NCBI GenBank assembly: GCA_002238485.1
Contig: MPMG01000016.1
Location: forward strand, 1-53,308
DNA: 53,308 bases
From: Chloroflexi bacterium bin20
GTDB lineage: Bacteria > Chloroflexota > Anaerolineae > Aggregatilineales > Phototrophicaceae
Direction of reading: 5' to 3'
Below the pieces are notes generated by a model. It was not told the origin of the DNA and ran no database searches. It saw only the letters and a list, made by a program, of their open reading frames with translations. The position numbers and the translations under genes were made by a program. Shown piece by piece: positions 24,901 to 34,205 of this stretch (its first letter is position 1; the number at the start of each line of letters is the position of its first letter).

Positions 24901-26172
24901 CTAGCGGTACTTCGCCATTTCGCTTTCGATGCGCTGGACAGCCAGGTTCAGCGATTCTTCGACATCAGCGCCGTTGCGGATGTCCTGGAAGATATTCTGC
25001 AGGATCTGCTCGTATTCCAGGAAACCAACGGTGACAGCGCGCGGACGCGGATTGACTGTGGCTTCATCGGCCGCCGTGCGCACATAGCTCATGGGCAACT
25101 CGTCGAATTCTGGTTCGGTGGCGAAGAGCGCCAGCACAGATTGCTGGGCCGGGAAGTCGCCGCTGCCATCGCGCCACCACATTTCTGCGCCCTCGCCAGT
25201 CGAGAGCCAGTGCACGAAGCGCGTGGCGGCATCGCGATTTTCTGTATTGGCATTCACGCCGATATGCCAGCTGCCGGTCGGTGTGGCAGGCACGCCATCG
25301 GCAAAGTAGGGATGACGGCTGACGCCCCATTCGATCTCCAGATCGGCATTGTTGGCGAAGCGCGGGATATTCCAAGGTCCACCCACAAACATGCAGATGT
25401 TGCCTGTCTCGAAGATGTCGGCGGGCCAGAATTCCTCGCCCTGGGGCGCGGCATTCCAGACATTGAACATGTTGTAGTAGTAGGTGAAGGCATCGATCCA
25501 CCCTTGCGAGTTGATGACGCCATCGACGGTCAAGCCGTCTTCGCCAATGGCCGCGGCGCCCAGCGATTCGGGCAGAACTTGCAGCTGATAGATGCGCACC
25601 ATCTGCTCCCAGATGAAGCCCCAGACATCGGGCGTGCCATCGCCATCGTCGTCAAAGGTCATCTGCTGGGCGATATCGGCGATCTCTTCCCAGGTCAGGC
25701 GGTCGTCTGGTCCCGGCGGCATCAAACCAGCGCGGTCGAAGCAGCCACTGTTGTAGAAGAGCAACTGAGTCGATGTGCTGACAGGCGCGGCATAGAGCGT
25801 GCCTTCGTAGGAGCCAGCGTTGACAGCAGCCGGCAGCCAGTCCTCGACCTCATCGCCAGTGAAGACGGGATCCAGCGGCAGCAGCCAGTTGCGGAAAGCA
25901 TAGGCGGAAACCAGCGGCACATCGACAGAGATGACATCGGGCACGGACGAGCGAGCGCCCAGCCGAACCTGAATCTGCGCGAAGAGATCGTTGAAGCCGA
26001 CCTGCTCCGCTTCCACATTGATGTCCGGGTTCTGCGCTTCAAACTCGGCGATGACATCGTCAACGGGCCAGTCCAGCGAGAGCCAGGTGATGGTGGTGAC
26101 ATCCTGCGCCAACGAGGGCAAGGCGACAAGTAGTAATAGCGCTGCAATTATTCCAATACGCTTCCTCTTCAT
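24901..26172 (-). CDS. Extracellular sugar-binding protein of ABC importer (module C)
   Basis: This 423-residue MalE-like protein has a Sec signal peptide (MKRKRIGIIAALLLLVALPS) and likely cleavage at LAQ-DV or SLA-QD, with no lipobox. Family text includes VDDVIAEFEAQNPDINVEAE, MPPGPDDRLTWEEIADIA and NTENRDAATRFVHWLSTGEG. ATG at 26172 is preceded by GGGGAGCAGG. A strong hairpin with a U-run follows the stop. Ligand unknown. Confidence 0.92.
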   Translation of the reverse strand: MKRKRIGIIAALLLLVALPSLAQDVTTITWLSLDWPVDDVIAEFEAQNPDINVEAEQVGFNDLFAQIQVRLGARSSVPDVISVDVPLVSAYAFRNWLLPLDPVFTGDEVEDWLPAAVNAGSYEGTLYAAPVSTSTQLLFYNSGCFDRAGLMPPGPDDRLTWEEIADIAQQMTFDDDGDGTPDVWGFIWEQMVRIYQLQVLPESLGAAAIGEDGLTVDGVINSQGWIDAFTYYYNMFNVWNAAPQGEEFWPADIFETGNICMFVGGPWNIPRFANNADLEIEWGVSRHPYFADGVPATPTGSWHIGVNANTENRDAATRFVHWLSTGEGAEMWWRDGSGDFPAQQSVLALFATEPEFDELPMSYVRTAADEATVNPRPRAVTVGFLEYEQILQNIFQDIRNGADVEESLNLAVQRIESEMAKYR

Positions 26173-26220
26173 GACCTGCTCCCCTCTTCATATTGATCGA
26201 CATGGTGATTACCGGAGATG

Positions 26221-26250
26221 AGTGTAACGCATGGAGCAGCCTTATGCCAA
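26221..26250 (-). promoter_or_regulatory. Candidate promoter of module C
   Basis: On the minus strand TTGGCA (plus 26245-26250), an 18-bp spacer and TACACT (plus 26221-26226) lie 49 bp before the binding-protein start. The -35 matches TTGACA at five of six positions. The surrounding TGCGTTACACT resembles the module A and B promoters. Confidence 0.5.
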
Positions 26251-26399
26251 CAATTTGCCACGAAGGGAGTGGGGAATCTGCTGGATTGGAGCACCCTCTC
26301 ATTCAGGGTGGTGTAGGGGCCAAGCGATGACTGGCCCACAGGCCTAAAGGCATTGTTTCGAGGCAAGGTGTGGTAACCCGCCCTCTGTGATCGCTGGGA

Positions 26400-27221
26400 T
26401 TATTTGACCGCGCCCATGGTCAAGCCCTGCACCAATTGACGCTGCGCCACCCAGCCAGCGATGACCACCGGGAAAACCGCCGCCGTCGCGCCGGCCGACA
26501 TCTTCGCCCAAAACAGACCCTCAGCTGTCTTGAACGACGAGATATACACCGACACCGGCGCCGCTTTCGTCACCGTCAGGCTGAAGGCAAAGAAGAACTC
26601 GTTCCAGGCAAAGATCATGCACAGCAGCCCCGTGGCAAACAGGCCCGGCAACACCAGCGGGATCACGATGAAGCGAAATTCTTGCAGCAGGCTCGTGCCA
26701 TCGATCCGCGATGCTTCCAAAATCTCGTAGGGCACATCGAGAAAGAAGGAGCGCATCATCCACACGACCAAGGGCAGATTCATCGCCGAGTAGATGATGA
26801 TCATGCCGGTATGACTGTCGCGCAAGCCCAGATCGCGAAAGATGATGAAGAGCGGTACGATCACGCCGACTGGGGGCAGCATGCGCGTCGAGATCAGCCA
26901 CATCAACGTCAGATCGCTGCGCTTCGTTTGGTAATAAGCCAGCGCATAGGCCGCCGGAATGCCCAGCCCCAGCGCCACCAGCGTCGATCCCAGCGTGATC
27001 AGCAACGTGTTGATGAGATGGTCGAGAAAGTTGGAATCGAAAAGCGCGATGTTCCAGTTGTCCAACGTAGGCTCAAAGATCACTTGTGGCGGGAAGGCGA
27101 AGGCGTCGGCCTCGGTCTTGAACGAGGTCATGATCATCCACAGAATCGGGAAGAACATCGCGAAGGCGACAAGATAGGTGAGCAGCGTCAAGCCAGGACT
27201 GACCCACGAACGTTGCGTCAC
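26400..27221 (-). CDS. Carbohydrate ABC transporter permease, MalG type (module D)
   Basis: This 273-residue CUT1 permease has the EAA loop ILEASRIDGTSLLQEFRFIV and ends AQRQLVQGLTMGAVK, typical of MalG-like subunits. It starts at a GTG (27221) that overlaps the upstream stop (GTGA), with AGGGG 8 nt before it, so translation is coupled to the MalF-like gene. About 230 bp separate it from the module C start. That gap holds small hairpins (for example the arms CACCCT/AGGGTG on the minus strand) that could end module D transcripts. Confidence 0.92.
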   Translation of the reverse strand: MTQRSWVSPGLTLLTYLVAFAMFFPILWMIMTSFKTEADAFAFPPQVIFEPTLDNWNIALFDSNFLDHLINTLLITLGSTLVALGLGIPAAYALAYYQTKRSDLTLMWLISTRMLPPVGVIVPLFIIFRDLGLRDSHTGMIIIYSAMNLPLVVWMMRSFFLDVPYEILEASRIDGTSLLQEFRFIVIPLVLPGLFATGLLCMIFAWNEFFFAFSLTVTKAAPVSVYISSFKTAEGLFWAKMSAGATAAVFPVVIAGWVAQRQLVQGLTMGAVK

Positions 27222-28123
27222 GCCGTCACCCCTTCGGCTTGGCCACGCCGCAACACCCGCACGAAGAAGAGCACGACTATGTTGGCGAGGATGATGGCGA
27301 AAACGCCCATGGCGCTCGCCTCGCCGATGTCCCAGCGCTGGAAGGCTTCCTGGTAGATCCCGTAAGACAGGTTGGTCGTCTGGATGCCGGGCCCGCCCGA
27401 GGTCAAAACAAAGATGACGCCAAATATGCTCAATATGAACAAGGTTTCCATCAATACCGCCAGCTCAATATAGCGCTGCAAGTGCGGCAGAACGATGTAG
27501 CGGAACAAGACGACAGGCCCGCCGCCATCGATCTGCGCTGCCTCGATCTGGTCATGATCCAGCGACTGCAAACCCGCCAGCAAAATCAACATCATGAAGG
27601 GCGTCCATTGCCAGACCGTCACAATCACGACCGAGAACATCGGATAATCTTGCAGCATGTCGGGCCGCGAAAAGCCGAACATCGCCGCCAGCGCTGCCAG
27701 CAATCCAAATGCCGGATTGAAGAGCACATTCTTCCACAGCACCGCAGATACAGTCGGCATGATCAAAAAGGGCGTGATCAGCATGGTGCGCACGATGCCC
27801 TTGCCAGCAAAGTCACGATTCAGCAGCAGCGCCAGCAAAATGCCCAAGACCAGCGTAGCGACAACCACCGATATTGTGATGATCAACGTATTCAGGATGA
27901 TGGTGAAAAAGTTGGGATCGCTCAGGACATCCGGATAATTGTCCAAGCCCTGGAATCGACGCCGCTGGGGCCGCAGCAGATTCCAGCGCTCCAGACTGAA
28001 ACCCAGCGTGACGACCAGGGGGACCTGCGTAACCACGACCATGAACAGGATGGCCGGCAGAGGCAGCCAGCGCCGAATCGCGAAGAGCATGTCGCTGTCT
28101 GTGGCTGCTGCTCGGGCTACCAT
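27218..28123 (-). CDS. Carbohydrate ABC transporter permease, MalF type (module D)
   Basis: This 301-residue permease has about six membrane helices, the EAA loop IEAAQIDGGGPVVLFRYIVL and the segment LTSGGPGIQTTNLSYGIYQ. ATG at 28123 begins MVARAAATDSDMLF; an in-frame ATG at MLFAIRRW is an alternative. A GGGA-type ribosome binding site is weak. It lies 88 bp after the binding-protein gene, and a hairpin (28166-28198) stands between them. It overlaps the MalG-like gene by 4 nt. Confidence 0.9.
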   Translation of the reverse strand: MVARAAATDSDMLFAIRRWLPLPAILFMVVVTQVPLVVTLGFSLERWNLLRPQRRRFQGLDNYPDVLSDPNFFTIILNTLIITISVVVATLVLGILLALLLNRDFAGKGIVRTMLITPFLIMPTVSAVLWKNVLFNPAFGLLAALAAMFGFSRPDMLQDYPMFSVVIVTVWQWTPFMMLILLAGLQSLDHDQIEAAQIDGGGPVVLFRYIVLPHLQRYIELAVLMETLFILSIFGVIFVLTSGGPGIQTTNLSYGIYQEAFQRWDIGEASAMGVFAIILANIVVLFFVRVLRRGQAEGVTA

Positions 28124-28165
28124 GGATTCGATCCCTAACGGAAGAATAATGCCGATTATAGCGGA

Positions 28166-28198
28166 CTGGCGAGCAGAGACAAAAACCCCGCCCGCCAG
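28166..28198 (-). terminator. Hairpin between module D binding-protein and permease genes
   Basis: On the minus strand CTGGCGGGC and GCTCGCCAG form a 9-bp stem with one G-T pair and a 15-nt loop that contains TTTTT. It begins 13 bp after the binding-protein stop. No U-run follows the stem, so partial attenuation or 3'-end protection is more likely than full termination. Confidence 0.5.
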
Positions 28199-28211
28199 CA
28201 GAATGCAGTGG

Positions 28212-29555
28212 CTAGTCGTAGTACCCAGCCTCTTCCATTGCGTCGCGCGTCAGAGCGTTGCCCTGCGCAAGCGCCTCTTCCACGCTGATGTCACCAGCCA
28301 GCGCTTCGGCGATAAACTGCGAAACATCCGTGCCGATGCCCTGGAACTCGGGGATGGCGACGAACTGAATGCCCACATAGGGGACTTCGTCGCGCTGCGC
28401 GTCGGTCGGGTCGGCGGCGGTCAGCAAGTTGAGCACAACCGGCGCGAAGGGCGCGGCATCCAGATAAGCCTGGTTCTCGTAGGTCGAGGTGCGCGTGCCC
28501 GGCGGGATAGTCGCCCAGCCGTTGGTCTCGCCGACCAACTGGATGTAATCGCGGCTGGTCGCCCAGGTGATGAAGTCCAGCGCCGCGGCGGTATTTTCCG
28601 TCGTGCTGGGGATCGCCAGCGACCAAGCCCACAGCCAGTGGTTGCCTTTTGGCACAGGACCAACCGGCGCCAGCGCGAAGCCCAGCGTGTCGGTGATCTG
28701 CGACTGCTCGGGGTTGGACAAGAAGCCGGCGGCGACGGTGGCGTCTACCCACATGGCGGCTTGTCCCTGCGCCATCAGCGTCAAGGCTTCGGTGAAGCCC
28801 GTGCCGGTCGCGCCAGGCTGACCACAATCATTGACCAGGTTCACATAGAAGCTGACGGCTTCGTTCCATTCCGGGCTTGTCAGCTGCGGTTCCCAGTCCA
28901 TGTCGAACCAGCGGCCGCCGTAGGTGTTGATGATGGTCGTCAGCGGCGCCATGCCCTCGCCCCAGCCGGGCAAGCCACGCAAGGCGATGCCATAGTTGCC
29001 GTTGTCGGGGTCGTGCAGGGCGCAGGCGAACTCGCGAACCTCGTCCCAGGTCGGCTGCTCGGGCATTTCCAGCCCAGCCTCTGCGAACTTGGCGGTGTTG
29101 TACATCATCATGCTGGATTCGCCATAAAAAGGCAGCGAGTAGAGTTCACCCTCGTAGGACAAGCCCTTGACGACACCCGGCAGCAGGTCATCGAAGTCGT
29201 AGTCGGCCTGGACATTGTCGGGATTTGCCATGGCCAGCGCGTCAATGCTGTTGAGCCAGCCGTTGGCCGCCCACAGTGGCACTTCGAACATGCCGATGGT
29301 GATGATATCGAAGGTGCTGGAGCCGGTGGCGATATCGGTTGTGACCGTGGCGCGCAGCTCGTTTTCGGGCAGGACCACCCAGTTCAGGCTGATGCCAGGG
29401 TGCGCGGCTTCAAAAATATCGCTGAAGCCTTCCATCACGATCATGTCAGGGTTATTGACAGTCGCGATGGTTAGTTCGACGCTATCTTGCGCCGATGCCG
29501 CAAAGACACCGACCAGCAACGATAGCACTAGCAAAATGGATGCAAATTGTTTCAC
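28212..29555 (-). CDS. Extracellular sugar-binding protein of ABC importer (module D)
   Basis: This 447-residue MalE/SmoE-like protein has a signal peptide (VKQFASILLVLSLLVGVFAA) cleaved near ASA-QD and no lipobox. Family text includes IVMEGFSDIFEAAHPGISLN, EAGLEMPEQPTWDEVREFAC and AAALDFITWATS. The start is a GTG at 29555, because an ideal AAGGAGG lies 8 nt upstream and the signal peptide begins here. An in-frame ATG 93 bp upstream has neither, and the sequence between is not protein-like. It heads module D. Confidence 0.92.
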   Translation of the reverse strand: MKQFASILLVLSLLVGVFAASAQDSVELTIATVNNPDMIVMEGFSDIFEAAHPGISLNWVVLPENELRATVTTDIATGSSTFDIITIGMFEVPLWAANGWLNSIDALAMANPDNVQADYDFDDLLPGVVKGLSYEGELYSLPFYGESSMMMYNTAKFAEAGLEMPEQPTWDEVREFACALHDPDNGNYGIALRGLPGWGEGMAPLTTIINTYGGRWFDMDWEPQLTSPEWNEAVSFYVNLVNDCGQPGATGTGFTEALTLMAQGQAAMWVDATVAAGFLSNPEQSQITDTLGFALAPVGPVPKGNHWLWAWSLAIPSTTENTAAALDFITWATSRDYIQLVGETNGWATIPPGTRTSTYENQAYLDAAPFAPVVLNLLTAADPTDAQRDEVPYVGIQFVAIPEFQGIGTDVSQFIAEALAGDISVEEALAQGNALTRDAMEEAGYYD

Positions 29556-29640
29556 CAGGTTTTCCTCCTTGGCGCTTGGATATGGCTTACCCTTTGTAAG
29601 CGTAGGCAGTTTACAACGTTTCTGAATGAATGTAAGTGGC

Positions 29641-29668
29641 AATATCAAATTGAGTACGGCTATGTCAA
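29641..29668 (-). promoter_or_regulatory. Candidate promoter of module D
   Basis: On the minus strand a perfect TTGACA (plus 29663-29668), a 16-bp spacer and GATATT (plus 29641-29646) lie about 86 bp before the GTG start. It suggests module D has its own promoter separate from the zwf-ggt transcript. Confidence 0.45.
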
Positions 29669-29793
29669 CCTATATTGTGGGCGATCCTCGTTCCTCCCCG
29701 CATTCTCCCCGTCCCACAAGGAGGGAGAGGTAAGGCATAACAACCCCGCTCGGTCTACGCGACAGGCCCTGCCCTGCCTCTGCGCCGAGCCCC

Positions 29794-31410
29794 TCAAAAC
29801 GCCGCGATTTGCCCATCGGCGCGCGGCTCGCTGCCGCCATGCAGGACGCCGTCGACCCGGCGGATGATCTGCCCACGCCCGAAGTTGCCCCGCCCCAACC
29901 CGGCTTTCGGCTGGATGCGATGCCCGCGCTCGGCCAAGTCGGCCATTGTCTTGAAGGGGCTGCCCTCTTCAATCAGCAGGGCGCCGCCAGGCTCGCCATT
30001 GCTGACTTGCCAGCGCGGCCGATTGAGCGCTTCCTGTGGATTGAGCTCATCGTCGACCATGGCGCTTATCACCTGGAAGTGGCCCTGCGGCTGCATGAAA
30101 CCGCCCATGACTCCGAAGCTGGCATAGAGTTCGCCGTCTTTCAGCGCCAAGCCCGGGATGATGGTGTGATAAGGCCGTTTGCCGGGCGCCAGGGCGTTGC
30201 GATGGCCCGGCTCCAGCGAGAAACCAGCGCCGCGATTCTGCAGCCAGACGCCAGTGCCCTTCGCCACAATGCCCACGCCAAAGCCCATATAGAGGCTCTT
30301 GATGAAAGAACAGGCGTTGCCGGCGCCGTCAACGACGCTGAGGTAGATCGTGTCCGAGCCGCCTGGCAGTTCACCGGCTGAGGGCGGCGGATCGGCGGCG
30401 TAGTAGGGGTGAATGAGCGCCGCGCGTTCAGCCGCATACTCTTTGCTGAGCAGTTCCGCGACCGGCACATCGGCTTTGCTCATGTCGGCGATGTACTCAT
30501 GGGCGTCAGCCCAAGCCAGGCGCATGGATTCGACCATCAGGTGCAGGCGCTGGGGCGAATCCCAGGGCAACGACGCCAGGTCGAAGTTCTCGGCGATGTT
30601 GAGGGCGATCAGGGCGGTCAGCCCCTGGCCGTTGGGCGGGCATTCGTAGACGGTGACGCCGCGGTAATCGCTGTGGATGGGCTTGTCCCAGGTGGAGTGA
30701 TGGCTTTTGAGGTCGGCGAGGGTCATCACAGCGCCCTGCTCATCCAGCGAGGAAACAATGGCTTCGGCGATGGGGCCGGTGTAGAAAGCGTCGGGTCCGC
30801 CCTCGGCGATGGCGCGCAGGGTCCGCGCGAGCCCGGGCAAACGCAGCACCTGCCCGGCTTTGGGCGTTTCGCCATCCGGCAGGTAGTCTTCGGCATTGGC
30901 GGCGCTGCGCAGGAACCTGCCGGAGCGTTCCCAGCGGTGGCCGACGACTGGCGCGGTGGGATAGCCGTCTTCGGCGTAGTGGATGGCGTCGCCCAGCACA
31001 TCAGCCAGCGTCATCGTGCCGTGCCGCGTCAGCAGGTCCTGCCAGCCGCGCACCGCCCCGGGCACAGTTACGCTGTGGGCGTGGAAGGGGTTCATGCGCT
31101 GCCAGCCCAGCTCGCAGACGGTTTCCAGCGTTAATGCTTGAGGCGCGCGTCCGCTGCCGTTGAGGGCTGTGACTTGCTTGGTCGCGGCGTCGAAGTAGAG
31201 CGCGAAGCAATCCCCGCCGACCCCGCAGGAGCCGGGGTCCATGACATTCATCGCCGCTGATGCAGCGACGGCGGCGTCGGCCGCATTGCCGCCCTGGCGC
31301 AGGATGTTGAGGCCCGCTTGGGCGGCCAACGGGTTGCTGGCGCCGACCATGCCACGGCGCGCGCTGACCATGGAACGGCGCGATTTGAAGTCGTAATTCA
31401 TCCGGTTCAC
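29794..31410 (-). CDS. Gamma-glutamyltransferase family protein
   Basis: This 538-residue Ntn-hydrolase has self-processing proenzyme features. The N-terminal GMVGASNPLAAQAGLNILRQ and GGNAADAAVAAS are typical. The likely catalytic threonine is T354 in GGSDTIYLSVVDGAGNACS, the site of autocleavage. FGVMGGFMQPQGHFQVI near the C-terminus corresponds to the oxyanion region. Start: GTG at 31410 with AAGGAG 9 nt upstream. The next ATG (31401) is 18 nt from it, too far. The ribosome binding site lies inside the last codons of zwf, 4 nt before the GTG. No signal peptide is visible, unlike classical periplasmic GGTs, so the activity may be cytoplasmic. The exact substrate in this subgroup is uncertain. 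Confidence 0.9.
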   Translation of the reverse strand: MNRMNYDFKSRRSMVSARRGMVGASNPLAAQAGLNILRQGGNAADAAVAASAAMNVMDPGSCGVGGDCFALYFDAATKQVTALNGSGRAPQALTLETVCELGWQRMNPFHAHSVTVPGAVRGWQDLLTRHGTMTLADVLGDAIHYAEDGYPTAPVVGHRWERSGRFLRSAANAEDYLPDGETPKAGQVLRLPGLARTLRAIAEGGPDAFYTGPIAEAIVSSLDEQGAVMTLADLKSHHSTWDKPIHSDYRGVTVYECPPNGQGLTALIALNIAENFDLASLPWDSPQRLHLMVESMRLAWADAHEYIADMSKADVPVAELLSKEYAAERAALIHPYYAADPPPSAGELPGGSDTIYLSVVDGAGNACSFIKSLYMGFGVGIVAKGTGVWLQNRGAGFSLEPGHRNALAPGKRPYHTIIPGLALKDGELYASFGVMGGFMQPQGHFQVISAMVDDELNPQEALNRPRWQVSNGEPGGALLIEEGSPFKTMADLAERGHRIQPKAGLGRGNFGRGQIIRRVDGVLHGGSEPRADGQIAAF

Positions 31411-31414
31411 TGAT

Positions 31415-32872
31415 TTATGCTCCTTCGTCGTGCAAGCAACTGATACGCCACAAATGCTGATCGCGCAAAAGCAAGTCGTCAGCCGCAGCCGGACCCCAAC
31501 TGCCAACATCATAAATCTGCATGGGCGGCGCCTGGGGGTCATGCGCCCAGCCCTCAATGATCGGGTCGACGATGCGCCAGGCGCTTTCGATCTCGTCGCT
31601 GCGGATGAAGAGCTGCGCATCGCCATTGATGGCGTCCAAAATCAGCCGCTCGTAGGCATCGGGCAGGTTGTCGACGCGGAAGGCATGCTTGTAATGAAGC
31701 TCCATATCCGCCGATCGCGCGATGGACTTATCGGGGATTTTGGCTTCGATAGTCAGATGGATGCCTTCGTCCGGCTGGATGCAAATCGACAGCATATTTC
31801 GCGAATAATCGCCACTTTCTGTCAACTCAAACAGGCTGTTGGGCGGGCGTTTGAACTGGATGTTGACCTGGGTGGTCTTTTGTTGCAGCGCCTTGCCCGA
31901 GCGCAGATAAAAAGGAATATCTTTCCAGCGCCAGTTGTCGATGAACAAACGCAGCGCGGCGAAAGTCGGCGTATTCGAAGCCGGGTTGACGCCCTCCGCC
32001 TCTCGATAACCCGCATATTGCCCGCGCACGGTATCGGCCAGCATGACCGGGCGCGCCGCTTGCAAGACCTTGACCTTCTCGTTGCGCAGCGCCGCGGCGT
32101 CAAATGCGGCTGGCGGCTCCATGGCGATCAGCGAAAGCAGCTGCAGCATGTGATTCTGCATCATGTCGCGCGCCACGCCCGACTCATCGTAATAACCGGC
32201 GCGCGTGCCTACATCCACCGTCTCGGCAACCGTGACCTGCACATTGCTGATATGGCTGCGATTCCAGATCGGCTCGAAGATGGTATTGGCGAAGCGCATG
32301 AACAAGATATTCTGCGCTGTCTCTTTGCCCAGGTAGTGGTCGATGCGATAAATCTGCGATTCGTCAAAGACAGCGTGCAAGGCGCGGTTCAATGCTTGCG
32401 CGGTGCCCAGGTCATAGCCAAATGGCTTTTCGATGACGATGCGCCGCCAGCCTTCGCGCTCTGCTGCCAGCCCCAGCCTGCCCAGATTGACGACCACATC
32501 CTGGTAAAAAGCCGGCGCTATCGACAGATAATACAAGCGATTGCCACAGCCACCATCAATATCGTCCAGGTCGCGCTGCAGCCGCGCATAAGTCGCTGGC
32601 TGGGGCAGATTGACCTTGCAATACGACAAGGTGGAGCGGAAGCGCGCCCAATCCGCCTCGTTTACCATGCCCGCCGCGTGATTGTGCAGCGATTGCCGCG
32701 TGTGGTCGATGAGCGTCGCGCCTGTCCATTCGCGCCGTCCCACACCCACGATATGCAGCGGCTCGGGCAGACGTCCCTTGATGAAATTGCTGTAGAGCGC
32801 CGGCAGCAGCTTGCGCCGCGCCAAGTCGCCAGTTACGCCGAAAATGGCGATGGTCGTAGGCATTTCAGACAT
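31415..32872 (-). CDS. zwf: Glucose-6-phosphate 1-dehydrogenase
   Basis: This 485-residue enzyme (E. coli Zwf 491) oxidises glucose 6-phosphate to 6-phosphogluconolactone, the first step of the oxidative pentose phosphate pathway. Motifs are FGVTGDLARRKLLPALY (N-terminal NADP site), VIEKPFGYDL, and the active-site signature RIDHYLGKETAQNILFMRF. Start: ATG at 32872 (MSEMPTT); an ATG at 32863 is a close alternative. The ribosome binding site is weak. A 102-bp gap precedes it and contains TACACT as a possible -10. Its final codons carry the ribosome binding site of the ggt gene, so the two are coupled. Confidence 0.97.
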   Translation of the reverse strand: MSEMPTTIAIFGVTGDLARRKLLPALYSNFIKGRLPEPLHIVGVGRREWTGATLIDHTRQSLHNHAAGMVNEADWARFRSTLSYCKVNLPQPATYARLQRDLDDIDGGCGNRLYYLSIAPAFYQDVVVNLGRLGLAAEREGWRRIVIEKPFGYDLGTAQALNRALHAVFDESQIYRIDHYLGKETAQNILFMRFANTIFEPIWNRSHISNVQVTVAETVDVGTRAGYYDESGVARDMMQNHMLQLLSLIAMEPPAAFDAAALRNEKVKVLQAARPVMLADTVRGQYAGYREAEGVNPASNTPTFAALRLFIDNWRWKDIPFYLRSGKALQQKTTQVNIQFKRPPNSLFELTESGDYSRNMLSICIQPDEGIHLTIEAKIPDKSIARSADMELHYKHAFRVDNLPDAYERLILDAINGDAQLFIRSDEIESAWRIVDPIIEGWAHDPQAPPMQIYDVGSWGPAAADDLLLRDQHLWRISCLHDEGA

Positions 32873-32974
32873 GCGTAAGTTCTCGTCACCATGCGGCACG
32901 CGAATAGTGTAGCGCAGTCGGGCATGGCAATGCGACAATTGCGGGGATTTTTTATGAAGTCGTCCACCGCTGGT

Positions 32975-33925
32975 CTACCGCCTGGCTCCCCATCGTCGCG
33001 GCAGATCCACCAGTCCGCGTTCCATCTCGGCATGTTGCAGCATATCGCCCGTCTGATAGATGTATTTGCGCCCGACCTCGCTCGACAAGCCGATATGCGC
33101 GCCGTGCCTATCCAGCGCGATCAGGTTCATGTCGCCGATGGTTTCCCCACCCAGATCGCGCAGGTCGCGCATGGCGGTATGCGCCGCTTCCTCCAGCGCC
33201 ATGCCCATCCGCATATACAGGACGACGCTGCGAGCCGTCCCCGCGCGAATGGCCATTTCGCCCATGCCTGTGCAGGCGCAAGCCCCGTAGCGGTTGTCGG
33301 CGTAATTGCCCGCGCCAATGATGGGAGAGTCGCCGATGCGCCCCGGATACTTCCACGCCCAGCCGCTGGTGCTGACGCCACTGCAGATATCGCCGGCGCT
33401 GTCGATAGCGATGAAGTTGACCGTGCCCGCCACACGTTCGGGATCGGTGGCAAATTTGACCATGTCCAGCAGGGCTGTTTCGTCTGGCCGGCTGTCGACA
33501 TCCTGGGCAGTCCCTACAGTTGCCAGCCGCGCCCGCCACACCTGGCGGATTTCGTCGCTGAGCATCTCGCCCCGCTCTTCCGCGCCGATCTCGCGGGCAA
33601 AGCGCTCTGCACCCTCGCCAGCCAACAGCACATGCGGCAGTTTGCGCTCCAATACCTGTCGAGCCACCGAAATGGCATAAGGAAAGCCGCGCATCACCGC
33701 CACCGCACCACTATCCAACGTGCGCCCGTCCATGATGCTGGCGTCCAGTTCGAGTTCGCCCAGGATGTTGGGATAGCCGTTGCAGCCGACAGTGTGATCG
33801 CTGGGATCGGCTTCGACCAGGCGCGTGCCGATCTCCACCGCGTCCATGGCGCTGTCGCCGTTTTTCAGGGCAGCCATGGCTTGGCGGATGCCGATTGTTC
33901 CGTTGTGGCTGGCGATGATGAGCAT
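32975..33925 (-). CDS. N4-(beta-N-acetylglucosaminyl)-L-asparaginase / isoaspartyl-peptidase family Ntn hydrolase
   Basis: This 316-residue protein is of the asparaginase-2 (glycosylasparaginase) family, which self-cleaves to expose a catalytic threonine. Seen are HNGTIGIRQAMAALKNG at the N-terminus, HTVGCNGYPNILGELELDAS, and the cleavage site G167-T168 in GTVNFIAIDSAGDICS. WKYPGRIGDSPIIGAGNYAD and CTGMGE follow. No signal peptide is visible. Start: ATG at 33925 with GGAGAAG 7 nt upstream; an in-frame upstream start lacks both features. The family hydrolyses GlcNAc-asparagine or related asparagine/isoaspartyl compounds. Glycan-breakdown neighbours fit the former, but this is not proven. Confidence 0.9.
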   Translation of the reverse strand: MLIIASHNGTIGIRQAMAALKNGDSAMDAVEIGTRLVEADPSDHTVGCNGYPNILGELELDASIMDGRTLDSGAVAVMRGFPYAISVARQVLERKLPHVLLAGEGAERFAREIGAEERGEMLSDEIRQVWRARLATVGTAQDVDSRPDETALLDMVKFATDPERVAGTVNFIAIDSAGDICSGVSTSGWAWKYPGRIGDSPIIGAGNYADNRYGACACTGMGEMAIRAGTARSVVLYMRMGMALEEAAHTAMRDLRDLGGETIGDMNLIALDRHGAHIGLSSEVGRKYIYQTGDMLQHAEMERGLVDLPRRWGARR

Positions 33926-34205
33926 GGAAGGCTTCTCCGGACAAGTGGTGAGCGCTGCCGTCGCGGGCATCTACTCCAACCCGTCTCCCCAAATGAGCGA
34001 GGTGCTTCTAATCCTGCGCAGATGCTGCAAAAGTCCCTTCCCCGTCTTGGGGCGCGACGCGTGGACACTGGCGTTCTGGCATGGGAGCTAAGTTAAGAGA
34101 ACCGGCGACATAGGCGCTCCCGCGCCCTCAAAAGACGCCCCTTTCTGGCAAGTGATAAATTAGCCTGCGCTATAAATTGGCAGCGCAAGACATCTGTTAC
34201 AAACT

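Noticed and set aside
24850..26133. 427-codon plus-strand open frame opposite the module C binding protein
   Set aside because: Antisense to a well-supported gene, no family features, and it would start inside the terminator-like hairpin.
27939..29474. 511-codon plus-strand open frame over module D
   Set aside because: It spans the binding-protein and permease genes in antisense without any domain or ribosome binding site.
31430..32878. 482-codon plus-strand open frame opposite zwf
   Set aside because: Zwf is unambiguous (RIDHYLGKE). The opposite frame has no domain.
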